The notes under the pieces are model-generated. The model made no database searches, had not been told where the DNA came from, and saw only the letters and a program-made list of their open reading frames with translations. This document shows positions 38,984 through 49,802 of a stretch of DNA of 64,000 bases, piece after piece (the first letter of the stretch is position 1; every line of letters starts with the position of its first letter). Origin of the DNA: Ectocarpus siliculosus (lineage: Eukaryota; Sar; Phaeophyceae; Ectocarpales; Ectocarpaceae); contig FN647938.1 in the NCBI GenBank assembly GCA_000310025.1, positions 131,513-195,512 of the forward strand, given 5' to 3'. Both the position numbers and the translations under genes were made by a program.

Positions 38984-40633
38984 TCATAATGCGTCTTCTT
39001 CTGAGTCGCCGCTCGACACGTCTCCGCCTCCAGTGGTGGGGAGGATGGAGCATGCCACCTCGGTGTCGACAACGTCCGGCGGAGCTTCGATCAGCCCTTC
39101 CAAGGAACGCATAGCCTGAAACATACAACCACACAAAAATAATGCGTGGTCAACCGCAGGAGGAATGGTGCCAATAATAACAACTGTTTTTCGACAACGA
39201 CGCCGACATTTTTGTAAGCTGGGTGCGGGCAGGGCACCCACACATCCAGAAAGGACGTGTCAAGACCAACTCCGGAACACGAGCAGTCTTGGAGGGTATT
39301 GGCGAAACTGGCTCGTCGAGCACCTTCTTTGGAACGCACCCGCACTCGTTATCGCGGCAAGCTTTGTGGACCACCAAGACCAGCAGCAGCGAGTCAAGCC
39401 TGGCGCACACCAAGCAAAAGTAGAAGATAGTACACACGTCTTTCCCTCCTCTCAATGTACGTACGTCTGTCTAATCAAGGCAAATTAAGGCAGCTCAATG
39501 TACGTCTTACTAAGGCAAATTAAGGCAGCGCTACCTTCGCGTAGCGGCTGTCGCCCACAGCCGTCTCGAGATCTCCCCATGACTGCCACAGGGTGAGAGA
39601 CTGCACCGTTCCCGTAGCTCTGTCTGAAAATACTTGAGCGCCACAGAACCCCTTCACCTGAACCGAAAAACGGATGGACATGGCGCGCGACTGCTCAACA
39701 GCTCTGCAGACTAGAGAAAAAATTGCCTGCAGCATACCGACTGCAAGGGATGCGCTACTACTTGATGTGGTACGCATAGGATCGTTAGGCAGCACAGCAG
39801 GAACATCCCTACGGCCACGCTCGCGCACCAATAAACCCCTTCGCCTGTAGGCCAAGCGACCGCATGCTGCTGCGCGGCTAGGTGTGTCCCGGCGTTGCAC
39901 ATGCTCTCTAGCGAGTTTGGCAGCGAAAATGAGACGAACAATGCTACTTCGTACCAGGCACAACGGGCGCAGCGAGCAATGCAGTGCTACTCTCCGCTAA
40001 ATTTTCACACAACAAACCGTGCTTTCCAGGCGTTTCGCTGTGTAACACCAGAGTATGTTCCGTGTGCCGCGTATCATGCGAACTGTCGGCCCTCGATCCG
40101 CGAGCCTTACAGACAATCAAGCACGACAACAACCGACCTGCAGCACTGGTGCAACAGACGTCTTGTAGAGAGCGACTACTCGAGGAACGTTTTCGGCGGA
40201 GACCTTCACCGTCGACAGCCTCGCTGCGCGTCCCAGAGAAGCGTGGTGGCACAAGAGTTGCGTCAGGCAAAGAAAGGTTACGAGAGGTCAGTTCAGGAGG
40301 GTAGACGGGAAAGCGCAGCTTATCGTAGCAAAATAAGTGAGTGTCTTCGACGCAGATACTCCATAAACTAGTGTGTGCTCGTGAGGGACGGCACATGGAG
40401 ACAGACACACGTGATTCTGATTCAAGCATGAGCCCATGCACCAACACCACCCCCACCCCCGAGTGCTGCTCACCACAAGCGGGCCCTCTCGTTGCAACTT
40501 CCGGGCTTGGTCTTGCCGAGGATGCCTCGGAATAGTCGTACACTCCAGCCTTGTGCCAGAAGTCCTCCTCCGACGGCTTGAGGTTTGTCCGGCCCTCCGG
40601 CACGCCGTGACCCTTTTCGCGTGGAACGCGAGA
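38984..40633 (-). CDS. poorly resolved multi-exon gene, unknown function
   Basis: Best-supported parts are an exon at 40633-40474 (GGCTGCAG acceptor; EEDFWHKAGVYDYSEASSAR; GTGAGC donor) and a terminal exon at 39115-38984 (TGTATGTTTCAG acceptor; AMRSLEGLIEAPPDVVDTEV and an acidic SSGDSEEDAL tail ending at TGA). Between them are plausible but unphased segments: a membrane-like GVYWCASVAVGMFLLCCLTI near 39.8 kb, TVQSLTLWQSWGDLETAVGD near 39.6 kb, and a Leu/Val-rich helix followed by CRDNECGC near 39.4 kb. A small membrane protein with cysteine-rich loops is possible; no family is recognised. Confidence 0.4.
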
Positions 40634-40699
40634 CTGCAGCCGCCGTTCCAGTCCACTGCCGTCGATACAGGTAGTAACACAGAGAAGAGGGGCTAGGGG

Positions 40700-40955
40700 T
40701 TAAAACAGTTTCTATCACTAGCCTAGGCCAAAGGGTATGGGTTTTGTGGGATAGAGCTATTTAGTTCCATCACGACACTAGAGGTGATGGGTTCTGTGGG
40801 ATAGAGTAAGTTTTCATCACTAAATAGTAGGTCAAAGGGTTGGGTTTTGTGGGATAGAGTTAGTTAGTTCCATCACCAGACCAGAGGTTAAGGGTTCTGT
40901 GGGATAGGTTTAGTTTCCATCACTAGTCCAGAGGGTATGGGTCTCGCGGGAAAGC
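40700..40955. repeat. minisatellite, about 50-bp unit, five copies
   Basis: The core TGTGGGATAG recurs at 40745, 40795, 40848 and 40898 (spacing 50, 53, 50). Each copy continues with a CCATCACTAG-like block, then CAGAGGTTATGGGTT; a partial copy at each end makes about five. Divergence between copies is 10-20 percent by eye. It lies immediately 5' of the - strand exon at 40633-40474. Confidence 0.9.
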
Positions 40956-41882
40956 AAAACAACCGCTGGGATGGGTGGCGGGACTGTCAGATGTGTCAGC
41001 CTCTCAGCCGGCTGTGGGCACCGCGCTGAGCGGGCCAGCTGTTTCTTGCTGTGGAACGAGACAATGCGGCGTAATTCTATCCCTGTAGACCGGGGCAAGG
41101 GTCACGAACGTGAGACGTTATCATCACTCACACCGATTGGAACTTAGAGGAGCCTCTTTCCCCTTCAACTTACAAATTTAAAGTGGGAACAACTGAATCA
41201 TCGTTCCCAGAACGGGTATGGCCACATGGCCCTCCGGCCTGGTGCGACTGCTTGTAGCATTCGTTGTCGTTGCTGTACATTTCTGATGCCTACAATGTAG
41301 GAGCAAATACGTTTCACTGCTGTTTACCCTTTGTCCCCGATACATCCGATGAAATGAAGCAGTTCACTACCGTTACCATGCCACCCTTATGTTGTCCGAC
41401 AGAAGCAGCGGCGGTATCAACAGCAGTTATTGCTGTAGTTGTAACTGGTGCCAACTCGTGCTGTAGATATCATCCATATGCGGACGCATTGCACCTGCTG
41501 CTGTACATACCTCCAGTTCGGGTGCAGCTCCTCGTCAGGTTCGCACGACGTGCCGCCTTTGTGGTAGTACGAGAGCCGTCTCGTTGCACTCCTTAGCCCA
41601 CAATATCGTAGCAAACCGCGTGTGGCCATCGTGCTAGCGGCGTCTCTCGAGTGTGCAATGCTCCGTACACACAACACACGCGGCAGGTATTGGGGCACCG
41701 CGGTTGGGGAAACACATGGGTACCATACTCAGATACGAGCTGGCTCTATTCAGCTCAACGGCAACAACAAGTGCTGTGTCTAGTGCTGTGTCATCTACGC
41801 GCGATGCGTCTATAGCAGTATCACACCAGACCCACACGCCACGGAGCCACTCGCTGCGGTATCACCGTTCACCCCCGTGGCC
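40956..41882. other. intergenic interval upstream of the plastid-protein gene
   Basis: No exon was recognised. A palindromic CAGCAGTTATTGCTG lies near 41422-41438. This stretch probably contains the promoter of the + strand gene starting at 41883. Confidence 0.35.
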
Positions 41883-44537
41883 ATGGGCCTACTCTCCCGT
41901 GCCTGCTTAGTGCTATGGCTGACACCCACTCACTCGTTCATGGCAGTGCCTCCGATCGCTTCACGAAAACGAGTAACAACTCAATTGCATAGCGGTGAGG
42001 ACGGTCGAATACCACCTTCGCCAGAAACGCTTAGGGCGCGAGCTGCTGCGATACGTGAAGAGCTCAAGGAACTCGAGGCAAACGCAGCGGCAACCAGGCG
42101 ACCCAACGCCGAGCTAGCGGAACCGAAGCGGGTGAGTGCACGTCAGAAGACGTGGGTCGCCGGTTGCATTGCGTACGTACGTCGCCGCCTGTGTCGTGAC
42201 AACGTGACAACGAGACGCTACACTAGCCTACACGTGTGGTCCACGACATCGGGGTGCGTGTGTTCATGAGAACATATGGTAGTAGAACATGGCCCTCGAA
42301 GTCTTCCTTGTTCTTGTGGCACTAGGATCCGGGACCGAGGCACCGAGGCGCCGCTTTGGAATTTGGAACATTCGAAGACATGCGGCGTAATTACAGGCCG
42401 GGCGTCGAACAGCCTGACTGCTCTTGAAGCTCGCTGTCTCGCGCGCGTTGTAGCGGGAGCATTAGGTAGACTGTAGACTACAGGTAAATCCTTTTGCAGC
42501 GATTCCCTCCAAAAGTTCAACGTTCCACACCATCCATCATCTATATCCTTCTCCACAAGTAGGACGGCTACATGGTGTTACTGTTGGCAATCAACCAAAT
42601 TTACTAGATTTGCGTACTGTACATGAAAGAGTCAACGCGCCAACAGCGGTACTACTCTATTGTACGTATGTACGTGTGCATATGCAGTTCGGGATCTGAG
42701 ACATCTGTTTGCTTTCTTGTGGCAACAGGGTGCTATCTTGTGTTGCGTGCATAACGACGTGTTCGAGATCCGCACTCGTGCATGATAAAGGGCAAGACGG
42801 AGTAACCCGAACTTACATACTTTTGTCTATGCTCGCAGGTGGTTCCGTTTCCAGAGACTCTGCTTGACAGCTGTTGGAAGATCGTGATGGATCTTCGCGG
42901 TGTGAAGAGTGACAAGAACCGAGTACCGGTCCGTCTGGTGTTCTGCTGCAAGTTCGCTGAGGATGATTTCATTCTCGAAGTCGAAAGCGACAATCGCTTC
43001 GTGAAACGGTACGTACGTGAAAGCCTATTGGGCGGACACGCAATTCTGTGTTGAAACCTAGGACGAGATGTAAGCTGTAAACCGTCCGGTATTTTCTAGG
43101 TCGGCACCGCCCACTAGGTTCAGCGCATGCGCTACGCAAGACGTAACACTATTGTCGGTGATGCAAAATTTGCCCAGTAGGGCATGCATCTTCATACATA
43201 CGGCCTCCAATCTCGATTTACAAGTTTGAAAACAACGAACATAAAGACCAACGATGAGGTGGCACGTGCGATCGGGCGTCTGCATGAACAATGCCCCCCG
43301 ACAATCCTTGCTTTCGTTGGGAAGTTGTACGACGAGCGTATAATACGGTATTCCTAGGAAATGGTAGATGTGCATGTACGCTATTGGGTGACGACCTCCA
43401 GCCTCGATCGTGGCCCTGGCTGTGGCATCTTTCGCGGTGTTGAAATTTCCTGTAGTTTTCGCTATCGAGCAATGGGCCCTTCAAGGCCGAGACGAGCTTT
43501 GGCCCCGTCTCCAATCCACGTGTCTGCGCCTCCTCACAATGCGCCTATTTGCAGGGGGTACGTCTGGGAGCCCGATCGAAACAACGACGAGGACAAAGAG
43601 TTCATCACGTTCATCGCAGAAGTGGAAGGGTTGTCGGCGGTTCCTGACGGGAGGATCTTCATGAACGCTTTCATCGACAAGATCGAAGGTGAAGAAAGGT
43701 TTCACGTGCAGACCTATTGATTCCTACCACCTACCACACATTGTGCCTGTTCTTCATCCGAACCATCAAAGGTGGGTTGTTTTACCAGAAGAGCGCTCCT
43801 TGCAATGCCCTCAAAGGTGATTTATATACTTGCATATTATAAGTCGTGGGAAGATACACATCTATCTTGGTTGCTATTTGCGGTAGTAGCAGATTTGGTC
43901 TTAGGCCGGGCTGTCTTAGAGCGTCGGACGTTACAATAAATGTTGCCGGCCTTGTGGTCGCTTGGATGCCTTTTCCATTCCGTCACGGGTGATTCAACCC
44001 CCCTGAGTTTTTGGCGCCGAGTCTCTTTGCTCATTGGTATTTCAATGGGGGCATTTCTAGTCGTGACAGATCATCTTGTCGCTGCTGCACGGCCGAGGAG
44101 ATTGCAGTACCGGTTGGCTCAGGGACGGAACATGACCGGGTGTTCTACCTTCCGTACCTTCAACCGATCATGTGAGCTCCGGTTCCCATCCCGGCTGGAG
44201 ATCGTGACAGGGGTCACCCAAATCCGCTGTTGCAACACCTCACCAATCCATGTCGCCGCTGATACAACACCTCCTGGTGCCACGATGGGCCGTTTTCCGA
44301 GTTAACACACTGCCATTCTGTAACGTTCCCGTTCGTCGAACTGCCTTCGCAGGGGACGATGGCAAGACCAGGTACAAATTCAGCGAGGGAGCCGTGACTA
44401 TCAAGGAGGTGATCGACAAGTCGTTCTGGGGGGTGTTCAACACGGCGGGATTGCTGGCGGAGTTCAAGGTCGTTGGCACCTGGGACGCTTCTCCCATCGA
44501 TGCCTTGCCCGAAAAAAAGTCGTCGCCTGAAAAGTAA
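41883..44537 (+). CDS. predicted plastid-targeted protein of unknown function
   Basis: Four exons close perfectly: 41883-42131, 42839-43008, 43555-43688, 44353-44537 (phases 0, 2, 1; TAA), giving 245 residues. Donors are GTGAGT, GTACGT and GTGAAG, each paired with a CAG acceptor. Residues 1-18 are a signal peptide (MGLLSRACLVLWLTPTHS) followed by Phe and a basic, hydroxyl-rich stretch, the bipartite presequence expected for plastids of red-algal origin in stramenopiles; targeting is therefore inferred. Residues 45-80 are a Glu/Ala-rich helix. The mature domain (84-235) is compact, mixed alpha/beta, with DSCWKIVMDLRGVKSDKNR, FAEDDFILEVESDNRFVKR, GYVWEPDRNNDEDKEF and KSFWGVFNTAGLLAEFKVVG. No catalytic motif is obvious. 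The high conservation-like character of the core suggests a conserved family that I cannot name. Confidence 0.82.
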
Positions 44538-45902
44538 AAAGCGGGTGGGAGACTGGTCATCTACGGCGTTCTCTGCCCAGCATGAAAGGTTTTTAACCGA
44601 CATCGAAGAAGGTTGTTCGTGGCTTTTTCCGGGTGCACAGGGCACAGAAGTTATTTTTTCACCACCAAGTATCCCCCCTCGGGTAACATTGAGGCTGGCC
44701 GGGCCGTAGAGAGTGGCACTTGGATTGGATGGAATTGAATGGAAAGTTCCTTGCTCTGCCTGTTCGAAGCAGTGGCACCAGGCACTTGGCAAGTCTCGTG
44801 GTGTAAGCGGTGCGATAAACCGTGCGAACCATCCCAACGGTTTCCTGGTGTATTTAGCGGGGGGGGTGGGGCTTGCATCGGCCATCGAAGCTCCGACCTG
44901 AAGTAGAGTGAGTAAGTTCTTAGAGGAGAGGTAGTGCAGGATGAGGGCAGCCAGCGGACCATGTTCTCGTTGTGGATTACCTGAGACACTTTAAAACACT
45001 TGAAAGCGCCCTCGGGGTAACGATGCCCGCGCTGCTTTTCGTAAACGTCGTTGTGTAATGTATCCCTGTAATGAAGACGTAGAATTGTGGTGCTCGATTT
45101 TACTTCGGCATCGCCAAGATGCTCGTAGTATTTAGCGGTATATGTATTTGTGTTCAGAGCGGGCATGTAGTACAAAGCTTGCGTGGTTATACCCTCTGAC
45201 TCGACTGGGTAGATCGTTTGTGCGCTTGAGACCTCGTTGAAGTTGAGCAAGGGTTATGTTTTCGGGCTACAGGCCGATACGGCACCCGCTTTGTATTTGG
45301 TTGACGGTGTGTTGCTGGCCTGCGACCTCTTTGAAGTTGAGCGAGGCTTATGTTTTGGGGCTACGGTACCGATACGGCGCCCGATTTGTGTTTGACTGAC
45401 GGTATGTTGCTGGCCAATATCAGAAAATATGAGAATCTGTACCCTCGATGTTTGGGCGTTGCTAGCTGCACTTCTCCCTGCCATACGGGTGACCGGGATT
45501 GCCGGATATGGCTGTAGCGTCGTCCGCCCAGTTGGCAGCAAAGGTGGTAGGGATGCCGTTTCTGACGTTTCGGAAGATGCGAATGTGAGGTTCGCGTATG
45601 TTTTAGGGAATGGCACTTCACTTGTTCTCGATAAGCAAACCTCTGCCCGCTGTGACTACCTACTCTTTTCGGACTGCATGTTGAAACAACCCCACACCGC
45701 GGCGCATCAATCAAGAGGCACGAGTCGCGCTCGGCCTTTACCACGGGGAACCAGTCACGAGTCACGAGCTGTGACGGAAGTACCTTCTCAGAATCATTCG
45801 CGAAGCCTACATCGGCTAGCACAACACGCGATGGCAAGGAAACCGACCCCTTCCTCTGCTCAAGTGTCCGCACGACGTTGTCGAAGCACAGCAGGAAGGA
45901 AA
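44538..45902. other. intergenic interval between the plastid-protein and RCC1-like genes
   Basis: The two flanking genes converge here. The only structure seen is the 94-bp tandem duplication at 45231-45419. A TTGGATTGGATGGAATTGAA-like stretch near 44723 is a short simple repeat. No gene was recognised. Confidence 0.4.
45231..45419. repeat. two-copy direct tandem repeat, 94-bp period
   Basis: ACCTCGTTGAAGTTGAGC at 45231 recurs as ACCTCTTTGAAGTTGAGC at 45325. Both copies continue through TTATGTTTT, GGGCTAC, CCGATACGGC, CCCG.TTTGT and GACGGT.TGTTGCTGGCC. Identity is roughly 85 percent. Confidence 0.9.
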
Positions 45903-48900
45903 CTAAGCAGCCTGGAAGCCGTCGGGAACGAGCTCGGCCTGTAGCGCGTCCCCCCAGCATTCCACCTCGCCGTTCTCGTCCACAGCACACGTGTGAAAAT
46001 CTGCCGAAGACACCTCCTCGTAGAAGGCGCCTGTCTTGTTCAGCTGCATCGTCGGGACATTATCAAGGTAACCGTGGCATCAGGAACTGGACATATACAA
46101 GGAAGACGTGAACAGAACTTTCGCAATCTGAACGATCGCAGAATGATTCTTGTGTTGGTGGGGACACGCTGGGTTGGTGGTCTTGCACTGATGTTCCCCA
46201 GTGCTGAGAGCACGGCGCATAACGTTTCCGATGCCTCTCGATGCGCCCGGACTGCATGTGACGTCCGAGAGCGACGTGGAGAACAACAAGTGGTGCAACC
46301 CCAACAGAAATGGTGTACAAACACGTCGCTCGCACTTAACGATTTTGTGTGGTGTAGCCCCCCCTTCCAGCTCCCAACCGCCTACAGTAGAGAATATATT
46401 AGTAATTTTTTCTTCGTGGTCAAGCTTGCTTTTCACACGTGACAAGGCGGTGCGAATGCCTATGGCACAAAGTCCAAGATGATTAACTTCCAGAACGCGC
46501 AGTTCACAAATTCTCCGACTCCATGGATTGCATTGATGCCCCCACCACACAAAGTTATGTCTGCATGTTCCCTACTGGTGTACTTACCGTTTTCACCCCC
46601 CAGCACTCTACCCCTCCATCGTGTTTTCTTATTCCACATGTTGTCCACTGGCCGCAGGTCACCTAATCCACCGTAAGGAATTGCAAACGTTTCTGAGGGG
46701 GGTGTTCTTCAGTGCACAACGCTACAAACAAATGAGATTGTCAAGCGAAACGGAATCTCACTCTAGGATCAGCCCGATGCGCCCCAAGCTCCCTTGTTGG
46801 TGTTGGCTCACCTCGTCCAACAACCTCACAACATATATGTCTCGATTCAATAGACGACACACGACGGTTAGGGCTACCGTAACGGCATACCGGCGCGCGC
46901 AACGTGCTACCTAGGAACAGCACGATGCGCCCCAAGCTCCCCTCTGCTGTTGTCGATTCGTCTTGTTCAAGAACGTCACAGTTTTTCAAACGATGGCACA
47001 TGATGCTGTACCGGCACGTGCAACGTGTTATCTCCTACGGGAAACGGTGAATTTCAGATGTATGTGCGACATGACAAGGCGGTCCTACGTGTAAATTAAC
47101 GACTCAATGCGAGACTATGATATTTGTCCGCTCTAAGGCGAGAAGCCGTATACGTTTGGGGTCAGAATCAACTTCGACGCCTTGGGGGCCTTCACGATTA
47201 TTGGTGGACCTCCACTCTTCATTGGTCTACCGCCAAAGCTAACCTTGGTTCAGACCATGTATGTTCTTAGAGGCGCAGACGGTAGCCCGAAAGATAGTAC
47301 ACACCTGGTACCATGGCCCACGTCGGAACTGCGTCTCTCCTCGCATATCTCTACCCCAGCACCGGATATCTCTCTCCAACGTCAAGCCACAGATATGCCT
47401 GAAATACAGGGGAGAAACAAGCACGCCGAGCGCGTTTTAGTGCTTGCCGTCGTGTTTGTGTTTTTCCAATAAAATGGTTGTACAGAGATGATGTGGTTGG
47501 TGTCGTAGGTTCATCAGGACTCCGGCTGCACCCAACGAGCAAGACCCCGACATGGTTGTTGCTGGAAAGGATTTTCTCGTGCCACCTATACAATAGCCGA
47601 ACTGGGACCGACCAACAACTACTGTAGAACACGCATTCGAAGCAGTTCAAAGCACAAAAGAGGTCACTGGTCTCTCCCCATCCTCGTTGAAACAGACGTA
47701 GCCACACGGTCTGTTGTAGTGCCAATGCCAGCGATGGATTCTGCGGTGCATGTTATCGCAAAAGAGCAGCAACCCCACAGCCAACATGGTCGTTCTCTGC
47801 ACCACTACCTCCCTAGATAAACTCACCGACTATTGGAGGCAGAGAGTTGTCGGAACTGGACGTCCCGTGGGGGAGAACTTTGACCCGCTTTGTTCCCTCC
47901 CCAGCAGTCAACTTGCCCGTTTGGACGCAAACCGCAGCTGTTGTCCTTACCGGCTACAACCTAGCCAGGAAAGCAAATGAATGAAGAGGTGACCTCAACA
48001 TGATGAATCCGGTTCTTCCAAATCAGCGTAATACGAAAGTCTGTCCTGATTCGGTGCCAGCGGCATGCTACAGGCCTACGTCTTTGTTTTTCCCGACATC
48101 GGGAGACTATCGAAAACGAATCTGTACTACGAGTGTTATTTCGTTATTGGGAGACGGGGCTGCGCAACTTTCCCTAGGACCCCTCCTTCGCACATTGGTC
48201 CGAGTTAGAGCACGGCAGGCTACCACTGCCCTCCCAGAGTCATCGCTGACGAGACAGGGCATGAAGGGTAACGATTATGTGACGCCTTCCCCCCATCTCC
48301 GTTTCGCGCGCCCCCTGCCCCGTGTTTTAGCTCTACCCACACCTGGACAAATGTGGTGTTTGCCGGCACCCCGGACGTACTCCCAGCGATGTCATCCCCC
48401 CAGCACGCGGCCGTCCCCTCCCTTCGAAGGCCGCAAGTGTGATGCCCCCCGACACTGAGCTGCTGAAAAAACCCTCGAGGGGAGAAGGGCATGTGTCCCC
48501 AACAGGATACCGTCTGGTCGATCTTGATCCCGCAAGTGTGGCGGTTGCCAGCGCTGACCTAATTGGATGTATGCATGGTTGTGTGTTTGTGTGAGGTGAC
48601 TTCGCCTTAAAGCTCATCGGTACTTACATATTTCGCACCAGATTTTACGTTGTTCAAGTACAAAAGGTTAAAGTCAGCAGAGAGTTTTCCACGTAACAGG
48701 ACTGCAGAAGACAACTTCATGATAGGAATATCAACGACATTGGCTGGTGTTTTGGCCCAACATCACAGATCGGACCTCGACCGAAAACTGGCGTTTGTTG
48801 TCTCCGGGACCCAACTACAAGTGTATCGCGAATACTTGCTTGCTGTTGGTCCGCTCTTGACGGAAACATGCCACATGTCATACCTAACCTTCCACTCCCG

Positions 48901-49512
48901 GTCAAGTCAAGGAAAACGACGTTAACTGTATGTACGCACACGGTGTTTCACTCTGTACTCTCCCAACCCGAACCCGTACTTGCATGTACTGCTCTACTTA
49001 TACATGTTTTTTGCCACAAGCAACATTGGAAAACCTACGGAGATGCCCCATGGACCATGCAATATATAGTTCAGACTAACGCTAATGCAGGCGAGGTTCC
49101 CAGGAATAGCGGTACAAGCAAAAGTTTGATCCAAGCAACCTGATCGCACCTGGACGAATATATCGTCGGACGGCATCGATTGTCCCCAATCATCCCTCCC
49201 CCAGCATCGCACCGGCCCGCCGAAATCAACGCCGGGCCGATATTCCAAGGCGCACGTGTGATGCCCTCCAACGGCTACGGTAATGGAATCAATGTCATCG
49301 TGAAATCCCTCGGGAAGATCCTCGAAGACGACCTCCTGCGTTTCGGCTGCTAGGCCGGCGAGGGTGGTGTCTCGTCGATCGCCTCCTGATGATGGTTCAG
49401 CCGCCGCTCGAACCTCCAGCGACCGATCTACGACGAGAACGCAAGCGACCAAGATCCGAACCACAGCGGAACAGGACAACATCCTCGCTGGATCGCCCCG
49501 CCGACGTCTCAT
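45903..49512 (-). CDS. secreted RCC1-like repeat protein
   Basis: Six exons in frame: 49512-49150, 48459-48343, 47960-47827, 47398-47305, 46662-46588, 46043-45903 (TAG), 307 residues. The start ATG at 49512 is followed by a second at codon 11; MLSCSAVVRILVACVLVV reads as a signal peptide, so an ER or extracellular location is likely. The rest is a series of RCC1/BLIP-II-like blades of the form VxxGxxHTCxLxxxGxVxCWGxxxxG: VAVGGHHTCALEYRPGV with VRCWGRDDWGQ, LSVGGHHTCGLRREG, VVAGKDNSCGLRPNGQVDCW, RHICGLTLERDIRCWGRDM, VTCGQWTTCGIRKHDGGVEC and SSADFHTCAVDENGEVECWG. Introns fall at the same place in the repeat, just after FVQ-like strand ends, so each exon is close to one module. Only six blades are visible; a seven-bladed closure would need one more, perhaps supplied by the N-terminal segment. 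Ligand unknown. Confidence 0.88.
46771..47066. repeat. two-copy diverged tandem duplication, about 148-bp period, in an RCC1-like gene intron
   Basis: The block AGC(C/A)CGATGCGCCCCAAGCT begins at 46771 and again at 46919. Similar order is kept in the rest (CTCC, GTTG, CGTC, CAACGTG.TA), with lower identity toward the end. It lies inside the intron between the exons ending at 47305 and starting at 46662. Confidence 0.7.
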
Positions 49513-49802
49513 GGTCGAACGTCCGGTGATTCCTGGCTGCCGGTGGGCCCTACGATGGCCGCTGCTGCGCAGTGGTCAATTCCTTGCGTGAGAAGAGACC
49601 GCCTCGCCGCAGCAGATTGCGCCGCTTTTCACGACAAAATAAAAACAGACGGTTTCACCGATAAAGATTCAAAATCATAAAAATCTTCACACACCGGATC
49701 CAACAAATTTGCTTCTTTCTCGTGAGCGCTAAGATTGCCCACGAACTCAGTAGCAAAGCACGCGAGCTCAAACTAGGGAGAAAGCCACTGAGAACAAGAA
49801 TA
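49513..49802. promoter_or_regulatory. shared 290-bp region between divergent RCC1-like and IFT43 genes
   Basis: The start codons at 49512 (-) and 49803 (+) face away from each other across 290 bp, so both promoters and 5' UTRs must overlap here unless upstream non-coding exons exist. The IFT43 frame is open upstream of its ATG, with another ATG at 49722. No TATA box was identified. Confidence 0.5.

Noticed and set aside
39944-40603. 219-codon - strand ORF as a single exon
   Set aside because: A GTGAGC donor at 40473 ends the protein-like part; the remainder reads as intron.
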